Below are positions 47,400-60,300 of a stretch of DNA of 64,000 nt, one piece after another. The position numbers and the translations under genes are program-made. The notes under the pieces are model-generated. The model saw only the letters and a list, made by a program, of their open reading frames with translations, searched no databases and was not told the DNA's origin. The number at the start of each line of letters is the position of its first letter. The first letter of the stretch is position 1. The DNA lies in contig NC_080584.1 in assembly GCF_029962835.1 (NCBI RefSeq), positions 75,792,862 to 75,856,861 on the forward strand, given 5' to 3'. This DNA comes from Magnolia sinica (lineage: Eukaryota > Streptophyta > Magnoliopsida > Magnoliales > Magnoliaceae).

Positions 47400-48220
47400 A
47401 GAATAAAGTTTTCTATGTAAAAAATAAAAATAAAAAGAGAAAAAAATGCATAGCATTACAGTTATGCTATGGTTATAATCCATAGCCATAGGCCACAACC
47501 TGGTCGACCACGGCCAACACGCTGGTTTTTTTTTTTTTTTTTTTCCCTTGATGTAATCCCCATTGATTTTTGTGGGTCCCATTATCAGGTATGTATTATA
47601 TCCAAATTGTCCATCTATTTGGAGAACTCATATTAAGGCTTGAGATGAAAAATAAGACAGATCTAACTATCAAGTGGACCACACTATAAAAGGCAGTGAG
47701 GAATTGAACGTCGACCATTGAAACCCTTTTAGGGGTTACAAAAGTTTTGAATCATTATGAAATTTGTTTTTCCTCTTCATTCAGGCCTTTGTGACCTTAT
47801 GAATGGATTGGATGGAAAATAAATGCTACAGTGGGCCCTACAAAATTTTTAACGGTGAAAATCAATTTCCCCGCTGCTCTTTGTGGTGTGGTCCAGTTGA
47901 TCTTTGGATATGATTTTTTTTTTTTTTTTTGGGATAATGTTCCGAAATGATCTCGAAATATGGATGAACGTTGTGGATATAATAAATACATAGCTGTGGG
48001 GCATGTAACTTTGATCTCTTCTAAGCAGTTCGTACAACTCTCAGGTGGAGGAGCGTCAGCGCTCGTCTTCGCAGTGAAAAGGAGGAGTAGTTTCGTCCTC
48101 AAAGTCGGTGTCCGCACGTGCTAGTCTAAGTTGGTAACTTACGTTTGTATTCCTTCATAAAAACCGCTGATAAAAGTATTGGCCTACAGTGGTCATTTTC
48201 TCTAGTTTTTGTTTGCGGTC
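47400..48220 (-). repeat. Composite repeat unit, copy U2 (inverted)
   Basis: Reverse complement of the U1 left part. It includes the ATAATCCATAGCCATAGGCC palindrome (47475), the MITE-like palindrome (47560-48000), TAGTTTCGTCCTCAAAGTCG (48088) and GTGGTCATTTTCTCTAG at the outer end (48189-48205). Confidence 0.75.
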
Positions 48221-48224
48221 ATTA

Positions 48225-48915
48225 TTTATTAGGAAAAATAGCTACAAAGACTCTCCCTGGCAGGAGAAAATTATCACCGTAAACGCCGCTTATTATCCAG
48301 CGTCTTTTATGAACAGTATAAAACTTACCTCCTCAACTTAGAGCTTATACGTACATACAATGCTATGCCAAAAGTAGAAGTATTTTCATCCTGAAATGCT
48401 CTGTCGGTACATAAAAGGTGAAAGTTAAAAAGGTAAGTTTTGGATCCAAACCATTCATCCATTTGGTGAGATCATCTTAAGGTTGAGATGAAAAATAAGA
48501 GAGATTTAACTAACAAGTGGACCAGATTGAAAAAAGCAGTAGGGGATTGAACATCTACCATTGAAGCCCTTTCTAAGTCCCAGAAGTTTTGGATTAATTT
48601 GAAATTTATATTTTTCTCTTCATTCAGGCCTTTGTGACCTTATGGATAGATGGGATGGAAAGTAAATGCTATGGTAAGCCTACAAATTTTTTAATGGTGA
48701 AAATTATTATCTCCACTGCTATTTGTGGCGTGGTCCCAATGATATTTGAATATGATTTTTTTTTTTCTTTTTTAATATTCTCTAAATTATCCCTAAAAAT
48801 AGATGACCAGTATAGATATAATAAATACTAATTTCCTTTGAACCGTTCGTACAACTCAGAGCCAAAGGAGCGTCAGTGCTCATCTTCTCACGAGACGTAC
48901 CTACAGCAGTTATAT
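48225..48915. mobile_element. Related MITE-like element
   Basis: The left part (GAGAAAATTATCACCGTAAACG near 48261) is a diverged form of the outer end of the composite unit. The right part (CCGTTCGTACAACTCAGAGC, 48843, on to GAGCGTCAGTGCTCATC) is the same sequence inverted. Between them is the MITE interior. No coding frame. Confidence 0.55.
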
Positions 48916-49522
48916 AGCCGTGTGTGGTACACCAGCCAATCCGCTTCCTCCCTCGCCAGCTCTCCATCCGAACGGGCTTACCGTCCATCACTTCATTTCA
49001 AAAGCAGAATTTTTATCAAGCAATGCTAACCATCAACTCAATGGTCTGGAAAATCCATTGCTATAAAAAAACGAAGGCAAATTTACAGATGGATCGTATC
49101 ATAGTACTCGGTATATCGTACTCTATGGGCAACGGAGGTGTGCCACACTCCACCGACATCAGTGGTGTATTGACATCACCAAATTCCATTGGCCTCACTC
49201 TAATATATGAATGTTATATCTACGTCATTCATCCATTTTGATGAGATCATTCAAGGCATGAGCAAAAAAATAGGGTGAACCAAAGCTTAAGTGAACCATA
49301 CTACAAAAATTAGTAAGGATGGAATGTTTACTATTGAAAAACTTCTTGTGGGCGACAGACGTTTTGGATCAAGCTGATATTGGGTTTTTCCTTTTTATCT
49401 AGTTCCGTGTGACTTTATGAGCAGGTTGGATGGAAAATACACATCATGGTGACCCTTAGGAAGGTTTCAAGCAAATCATGCTGTAAACGCTCACAGTATG
49501 CCCAAAGCTTGCTTACTTTTTT
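48916..49522. other. Intergenic with MITE-like piece
   Basis: No gene. About 49125-49480 carries the family interior words and resembles the palindromes in the duplicated blocks. Confidence 0.35.
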
Positions 49523-50464
49523 TTCTTTTTTCGAGAAAATGACCACTGTAGGCAAAACCTTTTATCCAACGGTTTTTACGAAGAAATACAAACTTAAGTT
49601 ACTAACTTAGACTAGCACGTGCGGACAGCGACTTTGAGGACGAAACTACCCCTCCTTTTCACTGTGAGGACGAGCGCTGGCGCTCCTCCAACTGAGAGTT
49701 GTACGAACGGCTCAGAAGAGATCAAAGTTACATTGCCCCACAGCTATGTATTTATTATATCCATGACGTTCATCCACATATTGAGATCATTTCGAAGCAT
49801 TATCCAAAAAATAAAAAATTCATATCCAAAGATCAACTGGACCACACCACAAAGAGCAGTGTGGAAATTGATTTTCGCCATTAAAAATTTTGTAGGGCCC
49901 ACCATGACATTTATTTTCCATCTAATCTATTCATAAGGTCAAAAAGGCCCGGATGAAGAGGAAAAACAAATTTCACAATGATCCAAAACTCATGTAACCA
50001 TTAAAAGGGTTTCAATGGTAGACGTTCAATTCCCCACTGCCTTTTACAGTGTGGTCCATTTGATAGCTAGATCTGTCTTATATTACATCTCAAGCCTTAA
50101 TACGAGTTCTTCAAATAGATGGACGGTTTGGATATAACACATACCAAATAATGGGACCCACAAAAATTGGTGGGGATTACATCAAGGGAAAAAAAAAACA
50201 CCAACGTGTTGGGTCGACCGGGTTGTGACCCGGTCAACCGCGTTGGCCATATAAAAAAAAATTCTCTCTTTTTTGTTTTTCATTTCTTTCTTTATTCATT
50301 TAACAAGAAAATCTTCTAAACTAAAATTAGTTACTTGACGTACCACATATGATTTTGGGGTAGGAGAAGCTACTTTAGCCAACCAACCTAGTTATTTTCC
50401 AAGATTCCATCAGGTCGATGGTCTAAAATGCATTTCATTCACTTCGCAGTCAATTTCAATCACT
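49523..50464 (+). repeat. Composite repeat unit, copy U3
   Basis: Direct copy of U1: GAGAAAATGACCACTGTAGG, CGACTTTGAGGACGAAACTA (49630), MITE-like palindrome (49730-50180) and GATTTTGGGGTAGGAGAAGC (50351). The (TA)n and half MITE of U1 are absent. A GGTCGACCGGGTTGTGACCC palindrome (50213) stands in their place. Confidence 0.75.
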
Positions 50465-52556
50465 TTGTGGTCAAACTAGAAATTAAGCGGGGCAAACATG
50501 AAATTGAGTGGGCAAATTGAAAATTGAGCAGGGCAAGGTAGGTATTGAGTGAGGGAACCTAGAAATTGAGTGAGGCAAGGTAGGAGTTCAGCGAAGGAAT
50601 CTAGAAGTTGAGCGAGGCAACCTAGAAATTGAGTGAGGCAACGTAGAAAATGAGCGAGGGAACCTAGAAATTGAGCGAGGGAAGCTATGATTTAAGCTAG
50701 GAAACCTAGGAATTGAGCGAGGGAAGCTAGAATTTGAGCGAGGGAACCTAGAAATTCAGTGAGGCAAACTAAGATTTGAGCGAGGGAAACTACAAATTGT
50801 GCGAGGGAACCTAGAAATTGAGCGAGGCAACCTAGAATTTAAGCGAGGCAACATAGGAATTGAGCGAGGGAACCTAGGAAACGAGCAAGACAATGTAGAA
50901 ATTCAGCGAGGAATCCTATGAATTAAGTGAAGGAAGCTAGAAATTAAGCGAGGGAACCAAGAAATGCAGCGAGGCGACCTAAGATTTAAGCGAGGGAAGC
51001 TAGAAATTGAGCGAGGGAACCTAGAAATTGAGCGAGGCAAGGTAGAAATTTAGCAAGGAAACCTACGATTTGAGCGAGGCAACCTAGGAATTAAGCGAGG
51101 GAAGTTAGAAATTGAGTGAGGGAAGCTAGAATTTGAGCGAGGGAACCTAGAAATTCAGCAAGGCAACCTAAGATTTGAGCGAGGGAAGCAACAAATTGTG
51201 CGAGGGAACCTAGAAATTGAGCGAGGCAACTTAGGATTTGAGCGAGGCAACGTAGGAATTGAGCGAGGGAACCTAGTAAATGAGCGAGGCAACGTAGAAA
51301 TTTGCAAGAATCCTAGAAATTGAGCGAGGGAAGCTAGAAGTTAAGCGAGGGAACCTAGAAATTCAGCGAGACAACCTAGGATTTGAGCGAGGGAAGCTAG
51401 AAATTGAGTGAGGGAACCTAGAAATTGAACGAGGCAAGGTAGGAATTTAGCAAGGCAACCTAGGAATTGAGCGAGGTAACCTAGGAATTGAGCGAGGGAA
51501 GCTAGAAATTGAGTGAGGGAAGCTAGAAATTGAGCGAGGCAACCTAGGAATTGAGCGAGGGAAGCTAGAAATTGAGCGAGGCAACTTAGGAATTGAGTGA
51601 GGCAACATAGCAATTGAGTGAGGGGACTTAGGAATTGAGCGAGGCAACCTAGGATTTGAGCGAGGAAACTTAGGAATTCAGCGAAGCAATGTAGGATTTG
51701 AGCGAGGCAACCGAGGGAACCTAGGAATTGAGCGAGGAACGCTACAAATTGAGCGAGGGAACCTAGAAATTGATCGAGACAACCTAGAAATTGGGCGAGA
51801 GAACTTAGAAATGCAGCGAGGAAACCTAGGATTTGAGCAAGGCAACCTAGGAATTGAGAGAGAGAAGTTAGAAATTGAGCGAGGGAAGTTAGAACTTGAG
51901 CAAGAGAACCTAGAAATTCAGCGAGGCAACCTATAAATTGAGCGAGGCAACCTAGGAATTGAGCGAGAGAAGTTAGAAATTGAGCGAGGGATGCTAGAAT
52001 TTGAGTGAGAGAACCTAGAAATTCAGCGAGGCAACCTAGGATTTGAGCGAAGGAAGCTAGAAATTGTGTGAGGGAAGCTAGAAATTCAGTGAGGCAATAT
52101 ATAAATTGAGCGAAGGAACTTAAGAATTGAGCGAGGCAACCTAGCAATTGAGCGAGGCAACGTAAAAATTCAGTGAGGCAACCTACGAATTGAGCGAGGG
52201 AAGCTAGAAATTCAGCAAGGGAACCTATAAAATAAGCAAGACAGCCTAGGAATTGAGTGAGGGAAGCTAGAAATTCAACGAGGCAACCTAAAAATTGAGT
52301 GAGAAAACCTAGGAATTGAGCAAGGGAACCTAAGAATTAAGCAAGGGAAGCTAGAAATTGAGCGAGGCAACCTAGAAATTGAGCGAGGGAAGCTAGAAAT
52401 TCAGCGAAGGAACCTAGGAATTGAGCGAGGCAACCTAGAAATTGAGCAAGGCAATGTAGAAATTCAGCGAGACAACCTATGAATTGAGCAAGACAACCTA
52501 CAAATTTGAGGGAAACTAGAACTTGAGCAAGACAATATATAAATTGAGTGAGGGAA
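50465..52556 (+). repeat. 21-bp minisatellite array of U3
   Basis: About 95-100 diverged units, the longest uninterrupted run. Because 21 is divisible by three, the minus strand stays open for 268 codons at 52147-51341, reading as repeats of L-A-Q-F-L-G-S/C. It has no promoter or splice evidence and is treated as a repeat. Confidence 0.92.
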
Positions 52557-52727
52557 CACTACCAAAAAAAGGGGCAAAGGCTACGGATAAAATCCGTAGC
52601 CATAGACCTATGACTACGGTTTTAGTCCATAGCTAGTCCGTAACACGACCGTCGTCGTAGGTGCCATAACAATAGGTTTGGAATTTTTTTTATTTAGTAA
52701 ATGTTTTCTTGATGTACATGTACTGTA

Positions 52728-53220
52728 CTAAACCTAACCTTAACCTAAACCTAAAACCAAAACCTTAACTTATAACCTATAACCTAAAACCTAAACCTAA
52801 ACCTAAAACCTAAATATATTCTCAAATCCCTAAATATAAACCTACACCTAATCCTAATCTCAACTCCCTAACCTAAACCTAAACCTAAACTTGAAAACCC
52901 AAACCTAAACTTGATCCCGAACCCGAATCCGATTCCCTAAACCTAAACCTTAACCTATTCTCAATTCCCTAAACCTATAGCTTATAACCTAAACCGAAGC
53001 CTAAACCTATACCTTAACCTAAACCTAAACCTAAACATAAACCTATAACTTATAACCTTAACCTAAACCTAAACCTGAACCTATAACCTAAACCTAAACT
53101 TAAAACCTAATGTATTCTCAAATCCCTAAACCTAAACCTACACCTAATCCTAATCTCAACTCCCTAACCTAAACCTAAACCTAAACTTGAAAACCAAAAC
53201 CTAAACCTGATCCCGAACCC
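52728..53220. repeat. Telomere-like CCTAAA satellite, first block
   Basis: Short AACCTA/CCTAAA/CTATAAC units with the higher-order landmarks CTCAAATCCCTAAA, CCTAATCCTAATCTCAACTC and CCCGAACCCGA, as in the main array. Confidence 0.85.
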
Positions 53221-54131
53221 CCTTGTTGCAGTACAAGATGTAACAAGAATATGCATTGATTGTGTATTTGAATTTTTTTAAATGCACCAACCAGAAATGA
53301 TTTGACACAATGTTCAATAATACTTTGTTAAATATGAAATTTATGACCCTTAGTAACTTGGTTAATTAAAAAGAACTACGTAGTGGCTTGATCTTAATCT
53401 GACTTTTTGGGTACATAGGCAGCCGTTTGTAATGTACTAGAATATCGGTGCAACCACAAATCTTTTTTCTCCTTTGAATTGTAACAGACTGTATCGGTTG
53501 CATTTTTCTCTGTCATACAGGTTATGGCTATTAAATATATAATATCACTTCCTTATAAGGAAACATTTAATGATGTGTATAGGTAAATTCATTTTTTCTT
53601 ATTCCTTATATTGTTTTCCAATTATATTTGTGTTGGTTTCAGAGGACAGGTAGCAATAGAAAGTGTTGATCGATTGTGACTTATAGACAAAGGGATGAGT
53701 AACCAACAATACGAATATGGGAGGCTTTCTCCAGGTATCCAGATGCTTTTAGATATAATTATATTATTTTTAAATGTATTAGCTCAAAATTGATGGAGCA
53801 GACCCGGATGTGCGTCGGAGCTATCCGGATGTTGAGTGGGGGTCCCTGGAAGGTGAGAACCGCTGTTATGACCATGATGAAGCTGTCCATTTCCTATGGA
53901 TAGCATTGGAGTGGCCTGACCATTTGGATAGGCCATGTTTATGTATTTACTCGAAATTGATGGAGTAGACCCGGATGTGCGTCGGGACTATCCGGATGTT
54001 GAGTGGGGGTCCCTGGAAAATGGGAACCGCTGCTATGACCATGATGAAGCTGTCCATTTTCTATGGACAACATTAGAAGGGCCTGGATAATTGAAGCAGG
54101 CTGTGTTTATATCTGTATTTGTAGGGACCAC
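53221..54131. other. Non-satellite stretch with 168-bp tandem duplication
   Basis: 53221-53781 has no recognisable gene. 53782-53949 and 53950-54110 are a tandem duplication: CTCAAAATTGATGGAGCAGA versus CTCGAAATTGATGGAGTAGA, and GATGTTGAGTGGGGGTCCCT in both. The first unit is open in one frame (D-P-D-V-R-R-S-Y-P-D-V-E-W-G, then Y-D-H-D-E-A-V-H-F-L-W) and looks coding, but I do not recognise it. It could be part of the element's own gene. Confidence 0.5.
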
Positions 54132-55124
54132 ACCCTTAACCTATAACCTAAACCTATTCTCAAATCCCAAAACCTATAACTACAACCTAAACCTATAACC
54201 TAAACTCAATTCCATAAACTTTAACCTACATCCTAACCTAAACCTATACTTATAACCTAAACCTATTCTCAAATCCCAAAACCTATAACCTAAACTTTAA
54301 CCTAAACTTTAACCTAAACCTATAACCTATAACCTATAACCTATAACCTGAACCTATAACCTAAACTCAATTCCCTAAACCTGAACCTTTAACCTAACCT
54401 GAACCTATAACTTAACCTAAACCTATTATCAAATCCCAAAACCTATAACCTAAACCTTAACCTAAGCCTATAACCTGTAACCTATAACTTGAACCTATAA
54501 CCTAAACTCAATTCCCTAAACATTAACCTATAACCTAACCTAAACCTATACTTATAACTTAAACCTCTTCTCAAATCCCAAAACCTATAACTATAACCTA
54601 AACCTTAACCAAAAACCTATAACCTAACCTAAACCTAAACCTATAACCTTAACCTTAACATTAACCTTAACTTACACCTAAACCTAAACCTAAACCTAAA
54701 CCTATAACCTAAACCTATTCTCAAATCCCTAAACCTTTAACCTATAACCTATAACATAAAAGTAAACCTAAAACCTAAACCTAAACCTACACTTATAACC
54801 TATAACCTAAACCTATAACCTAAAACCCAAACGTAAACCCGATCTCGAACCCGAACCCAATTTCCTAAACCTAAACCTTAATGTATTCTCAAATCCCTAA
54901 ACCCAAACCTACACCTAATCCTAATCTCAACTCCCTAACCTAAACCTAAACCTAAACGTGAAAATCCAAAACTAAACCCGATCCTGAACCCGAACCCGAT
55001 TTCCTAAACCTAAACCTTAACCTATTCTCAATTCCCTAAACTTATAGCTTATAACCGAAAACTAAACCTAAACCTAAACCTAAACCTACAACCTATAACC
55101 TTAACCTAAACCTAAACCTATAAC
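54132..55124. repeat. Telomere-like satellite, second block
   Basis: CTATAACCTAAACC-type units with fewer higher-order landmarks than the main array. The block ends at the solo LTR, whose left target duplication ATAAC is 55120-55124. Confidence 0.85.
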
Positions 55125-57307
55125 TGTTGAGGGTCAAATATTGCATATCAGACCCTATTTATTACCTGGATTTATGAGCATGACTCTGTTTAACGCCCGG
55201 TTTTAATTATGTTTTGTTGCAGGATGCAATCAGGAGCTTAAACTGAAATTGGGTATTAAAAGCGTGATTCGGCACTCCGATGTCACAAAAGCAGGGGACG
55301 GACTCCTGGGGATTGGGATCGACGATTTTACACAGCCGAGATCCGGAAAAAATCGAGAAACTGAAGCTCAAGTGGCCCGAAAGTCAGCCAGAATACAAGA
55401 TCATAGGTTTCTCACCACCCGTTTGTCCCGAAATTTCATACACGGCCTGAAGAACATAAATTAACCGTACATGCAGAATTTCGGCCGTTGTATCCTGGTG
55501 GAAGTGGCCTAATGGATAGATCATCCCTCGGAATCATGATTCTGGGCCCACCTGCTGTTTGGATCTGCTTCATCTCCGGTCTCCACGGTCTAAATGATGT
55601 GACAGAATGGATGGACGGAGCGGATTTCATATATACATCATGATGGACCCCACAAGGAGCATGCGAGTGCATAGACGGTGCACTCCTGTGGTGCACTGAA
55701 TTCCTACAAAAGGGTCAGCCACCGCTGACCCGCGTCCTCTTCAAAAACGCAACAGCGTTTTCGCTGTCGTCCGCCGGTCCTCCTCAGTGGGGCCCACTCG
55801 ACACCTGGAGTGATGATCCGAACCATCCATTGTATCAAGAGGGTGGGCGTGAACATCGCCTAGGTGGCGTAATCTCGAAAGATAATGGAGAGTGGATTTC
55901 AGCTGTTAAAACGGATGATTAACGGTGACTTGAAAGATAACGTGGGTCACATGGAATTTAATCCAAAAGTAGTGCTTCCCACCTGATTTTTTGAGTAGAA
56001 CGCAGTGGACGACTCAGATTTTTCAAAAAGACAGTGAAATGGGGCCCACCATCGTCACAGCGTCAATGACGCTACCCTGTTTTCGCGTCCGATTTTTACG
56101 GCGGATTGTACGCCCTTGGGCGCGGTCGGACAGCTGATCTGAACCGTTCATCATGTAGGTGGGCCAGAAAGCTCCCAGAGGACGTTGTCCTTTTGGAAGG
56201 AAAGCAAAGAAGAAGAAGAGGAGAAGACTCCGAGTCTGGCTGCTGTGCGTGAAGACGTCTCCGCAACCAACTCGTCCGCGGACTCCGGCCTTTCGCACGG
56301 ACCTCCTGCTCTACATACAAGAGTCTCCAGCTTCTGCAGCCGAGTCCTGCCAGGACTCCACAGCAGGGAGGTGAGAAGAAAGATAAAAGGAGAGGTCTCG
56401 GTTTGGGTTGAAGGGCAGGAGGAAAACGAGGAAGAAAAGAAGGAGGGAAGCTGTGTGGCTGGAGGCAGGTGGACGTGAGCAAGAGGTTGGGTTTGAGAGA
56501 AGAAACAGAGAAGAAATAGAGAAGACAGGAAAGGAGGATGTGAAGTTTTTTAAGCTGTTTTTTTCCCTTCTCGTTCTTTTCTTTCTTTTCTCTATTATCA
56601 TTTGTTTTGTTTAGTCCATCCATGTCAGGCTAAAACCTCTTAGCTAGGGCTAAGAGGTGAAGCTTGTAGAATGATGGGAGATTGTATGCGTGTGCCTTTT
56701 GTTTAGATTAAGGAGATTTTTTTATTTAATTTTATTATGGAAGTATTGTTAGTTTTTAATGGCCTGTTGTGACTGAAATTACAATGGGTTTGCAATGGCT
56801 TTGAGTATTTCTTGTTCCTTATTTTGATTATGATATCAGGAAGCCCTGTTGTTCGCCATCGTCTCCTGGGCATGGTTGGATGTCGGTACCCTTCATAACC
56901 TTCATAATCAGCTGATTGGTTGGTAATTAGTTTAATTCTGTTGTTGACTTTGTCTCTTGGGCATGGTTTGGTGATGGAATCCATTCTAATTCATATACCT
57001 TTCACCCCTTGAAAACTATATCAAAGGAAGTCTAGTCAATTTCCATGATTTCTGAAGCAGGCATAAGATCTCCCTGATCTCTACAAGTGGATCCTCTGAA
57101 TCCCTAGTTTTCTTCCTTGGATTGTTTAAAGTTTTAGATAATTATTCCACAATTATTTCTGAAATTCTATTTGGTTTAGATCATATCTTAGTCTAGTTCT
57201 ATTTCTACTTGGTTTCAGAAAACGTACAAGTATCAGTCCCTGTGGATTCGACCTCGGTCTTACCGAGTTTATTACTACATCACAACCCTATACTTGGGGA
57301 GTGAACA
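55125..57307 (+). mobile_element. Solo LTR of the large retrotransposon family
   Basis: It begins TGTTGAGGGTCAAATATTGC and ends GGGGAGTGAACA. The 5-bp duplications ATAAC (55120-55124; 57308-57312) are perfect. It is collinear with the LTRs at 12665 and 30004, e.g. GAAACTGAAGCTCAAGTGGC at 55356 and CTCTTAGCTAGGGCTAAGAG at 56637. Solo LTRs arise by recombination between two LTRs, which removes the interior. The 175-codon minus frame at 56623-56096 lies inside the LTR and is not a gene. Confidence 0.9.
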
Positions 57308-60300
57308 ATAACCTATAACCTATAACCTAAACCTAAACCTAAACCTGATCCCGAACCCGAAACCGATTTCCTAAACCAAAACCTTAACCTATTCTCAATT
57401 CCCTAAACTTATAGCTTACAACCTAAACCTATACCTTAACTTAAACCTAAACCTAAACCTATAACCTGTACTTATAAACTAAACCTATAACCTAAACCTA
57501 AACCTAAACCTACACCTAATCCTAATCTCAACTCCCTAACCTAAACTTAATCCTAAACTTGAAAACCCAAACCTAAACCTGATCTTGAACCGGAACCCGA
57601 TTTCCTAAACCTAAACCTTAACCTATTCTCAATTTCCTAAACCTATACCTTAAAACCTAAACCTATACCCTATAACCTAAACCTAAACCTAAAACCTAAT
57701 GTATTCTCAAATCCCTAAACCTAAACCTACACCTAATCCTAATCTCAACTCCCTAACCTAAACCTAAACCTAAACTTGAAAACCCAAACCTATACCAGAT
57801 CTCAAACCCGAACCCAATTTCTTAAACCTAAACCTTAACCTATTCTCAATTCCCTAAACCTATAGCTTATAACCTAAACCTAAACCTTAAACTAAACCTA
57901 AACTTAAACTTATACCCTATAACCTAAACCTAAACCTAAAACTTAAACATAAACCTAAAACCGAAATATATACTCAAATCCTTAAACCCAAACCTATACC
58001 TAATCCTAATCTCAACTCTCTAACCTAAACTTAAACCTAAACTTGAAAATCCAAACCTAAACCCGAACTCGAACCCGAACCCGAACCCGATTTCCTAAAC
58101 CTAAACCTTAACCTATTTTCAATTCCCTAAACCTATACCTTGTAACCTAAACCTAAACCTATACCCTATAACCTAAACCTAAACCTAAAACTAATGTATT
58201 CTAAACCTAAACCTACACTTAATCCTTATGTCAATTCTCTAACCTAAACCTAAACCTAAACCTAAACTTGAAAACCCAAACCTAAACCCAATCCCGAACC
58301 CGAACTCGATTTCCTAAACCTAAACCTTAACCTATTCTTAATTCCCTAAACCTATAGCTTATAACCTAAACCTAAACCTAAACCTATACCCTATAACCTA
58401 AACCTAAACCTAAAACCTAATGTATTCTCAAATCCGTAAACCTAAACCTACACCTAATCTTAATCTCAACTCCCTAACCTAAACCTAAACCTAAACTTGA
58501 AATCTCAAACCTAAACCCGATCTCGAACCCAAACCCGATTTCCTAAACCTAAACATTAACCTATTCTCAATTCCCTAAACCTATAGCTTATAACCTAAAC
58601 CTTAACCTAAACCCTAACCTAAACCTAAACCTAAACCTATAACCTATAACCTAAACCTAAACCTAAACCCAAACCTACACCTAATCCTAATCTCAACTCC
58701 CTAACCTAAACCTAAACCTAAACCTACACCTAATCCTAATCTCAACTCCCTAACCTAAACCTAAACCTAAACTTGAAAACCCAAACCTAAACACGATCCC
58801 GAACCCGAACCCGATTTCCTAAACCTAAATATTAACCTATTCTCAATTTCCTAAACCTATAGCTTATAACCTAAACCTAAACCTTAACCTAAACCTATAA
58901 CCTATAACCTAAACCTAAACCCAAAACCTAAATGTATTCTCAAATCCCTAAACCTAAACCTACACCTAATCCAAATCTCAACTCCCTAACCTAAACCTAA
59001 ACCTAAACGTGAAAACCCAAACCTAAACCCGATCCCGAATCCGAACCCGAACCCGATTTCCTAAACCTAAACCTTAACCTATTCTTAATTCCCTAAACCT
59101 GAACCTATAACGTAACCTAAACCTAAACCTATAACCTGCACTTATAACCTAAACTTATAACCTAAACATAAGCCTAAAACCTAAACCTAAACCTATAACC
59201 AAAATGTATTCCCAAATCCTTAAACCTAAACCTAAACCTAATCCTAATCTCAACTCCCTAACCTAAACTTAAACCTAAACTTGAAAACCCAAACCTAAAC
59301 CCGATCCCGATTTCCTAAACCTAAACCTTAACCTATTCTCAATTCCCTAAACCTATAACTTATAACCTAAACCTAAACCTAAACCTATACCTAAACCTAT
59401 AACCTATAACCTATAACCTAAACCTAAAACATAAATGTATTCTCAAAACCCTAAACCTAAACCTATAACCTATAACGTTAACCTCAACCTAAACCTAAAC
59501 CTAAACTTGAAAACCCATACCTAAACCCAATCCCGAACCCGAACCCGATTTCCTAAACCTAAACCTTAACGTATTCTCAATTCCCTAAACCTATAGCTTA
59601 TAACCTAAACCTAAACCTATACCCTATAACCTAAACTTAAACCTAAAACATAATGTATTCTCAAATCCCTAAACCTAAACCTACACCTAATCCTCATCTC
59701 AACTCCATAACCTAAACCTAAACCTAAACTTGAAAACCCTAACCTAAACCCGATCCCGAACCCGAACCCGATTTCCTAAACCTAAACCTGAACCTATTCT
59801 CAATTCCCTAAACCTATAGCATATAACCTAAACCGAAACCAAAACATATACCTTAACCTAAACCTAAACCTAAACCTATAACCTATAACGTTAACCTCAA
59901 CCTAAACCTAAACCTATAACCTAGTGTATTCTCAAATCCCTAAACCTAAACCTACACCTAATCATAATCTCAACTCCCTAACCTAAATCTAAACCTAAAC
60001 TTGAAAACCCAAACCTAAACCCGATCCCGAACCCGAACCCGAACCCGATTTCCTAAACCTAAACCTTAACCTATTCTCAATTCCCTAAATCTTACACTAT
60101 AACCTAACCTAAACCTAAACCTATAACCTGCACTTATAACCTAAACCTATAACCTAATCCTAAGCCTAAAACCTAACCCTAAACCTAAAACTGAAATGTA
60201 TTCTCAAATCCTTAAACCTAAACCTACACCTAATTCTAACCTCAACTCCCTAACCTAAACTTAAACCTAAACTTGAAAACCCAAACCTAAACCCGATCTC

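Noticed and set aside
51341..52147. 268-codon minus-strand frame as a gene
   Set aside because: It follows entirely from a 21-bp repeat read in phase; other frames of the arrays are open too. Kept only as a repeat and a finding.
43076..52556. Regular short repeats considered as a CRISPR array
   Set aside because: The units are contiguous and diverged without unique spacers, and the context is plant nuclear DNA.
56096..56623. 175-codon minus-strand frame and overlapping frames
   Set aside because: They lie wholly inside a solo LTR in its U3/R region.
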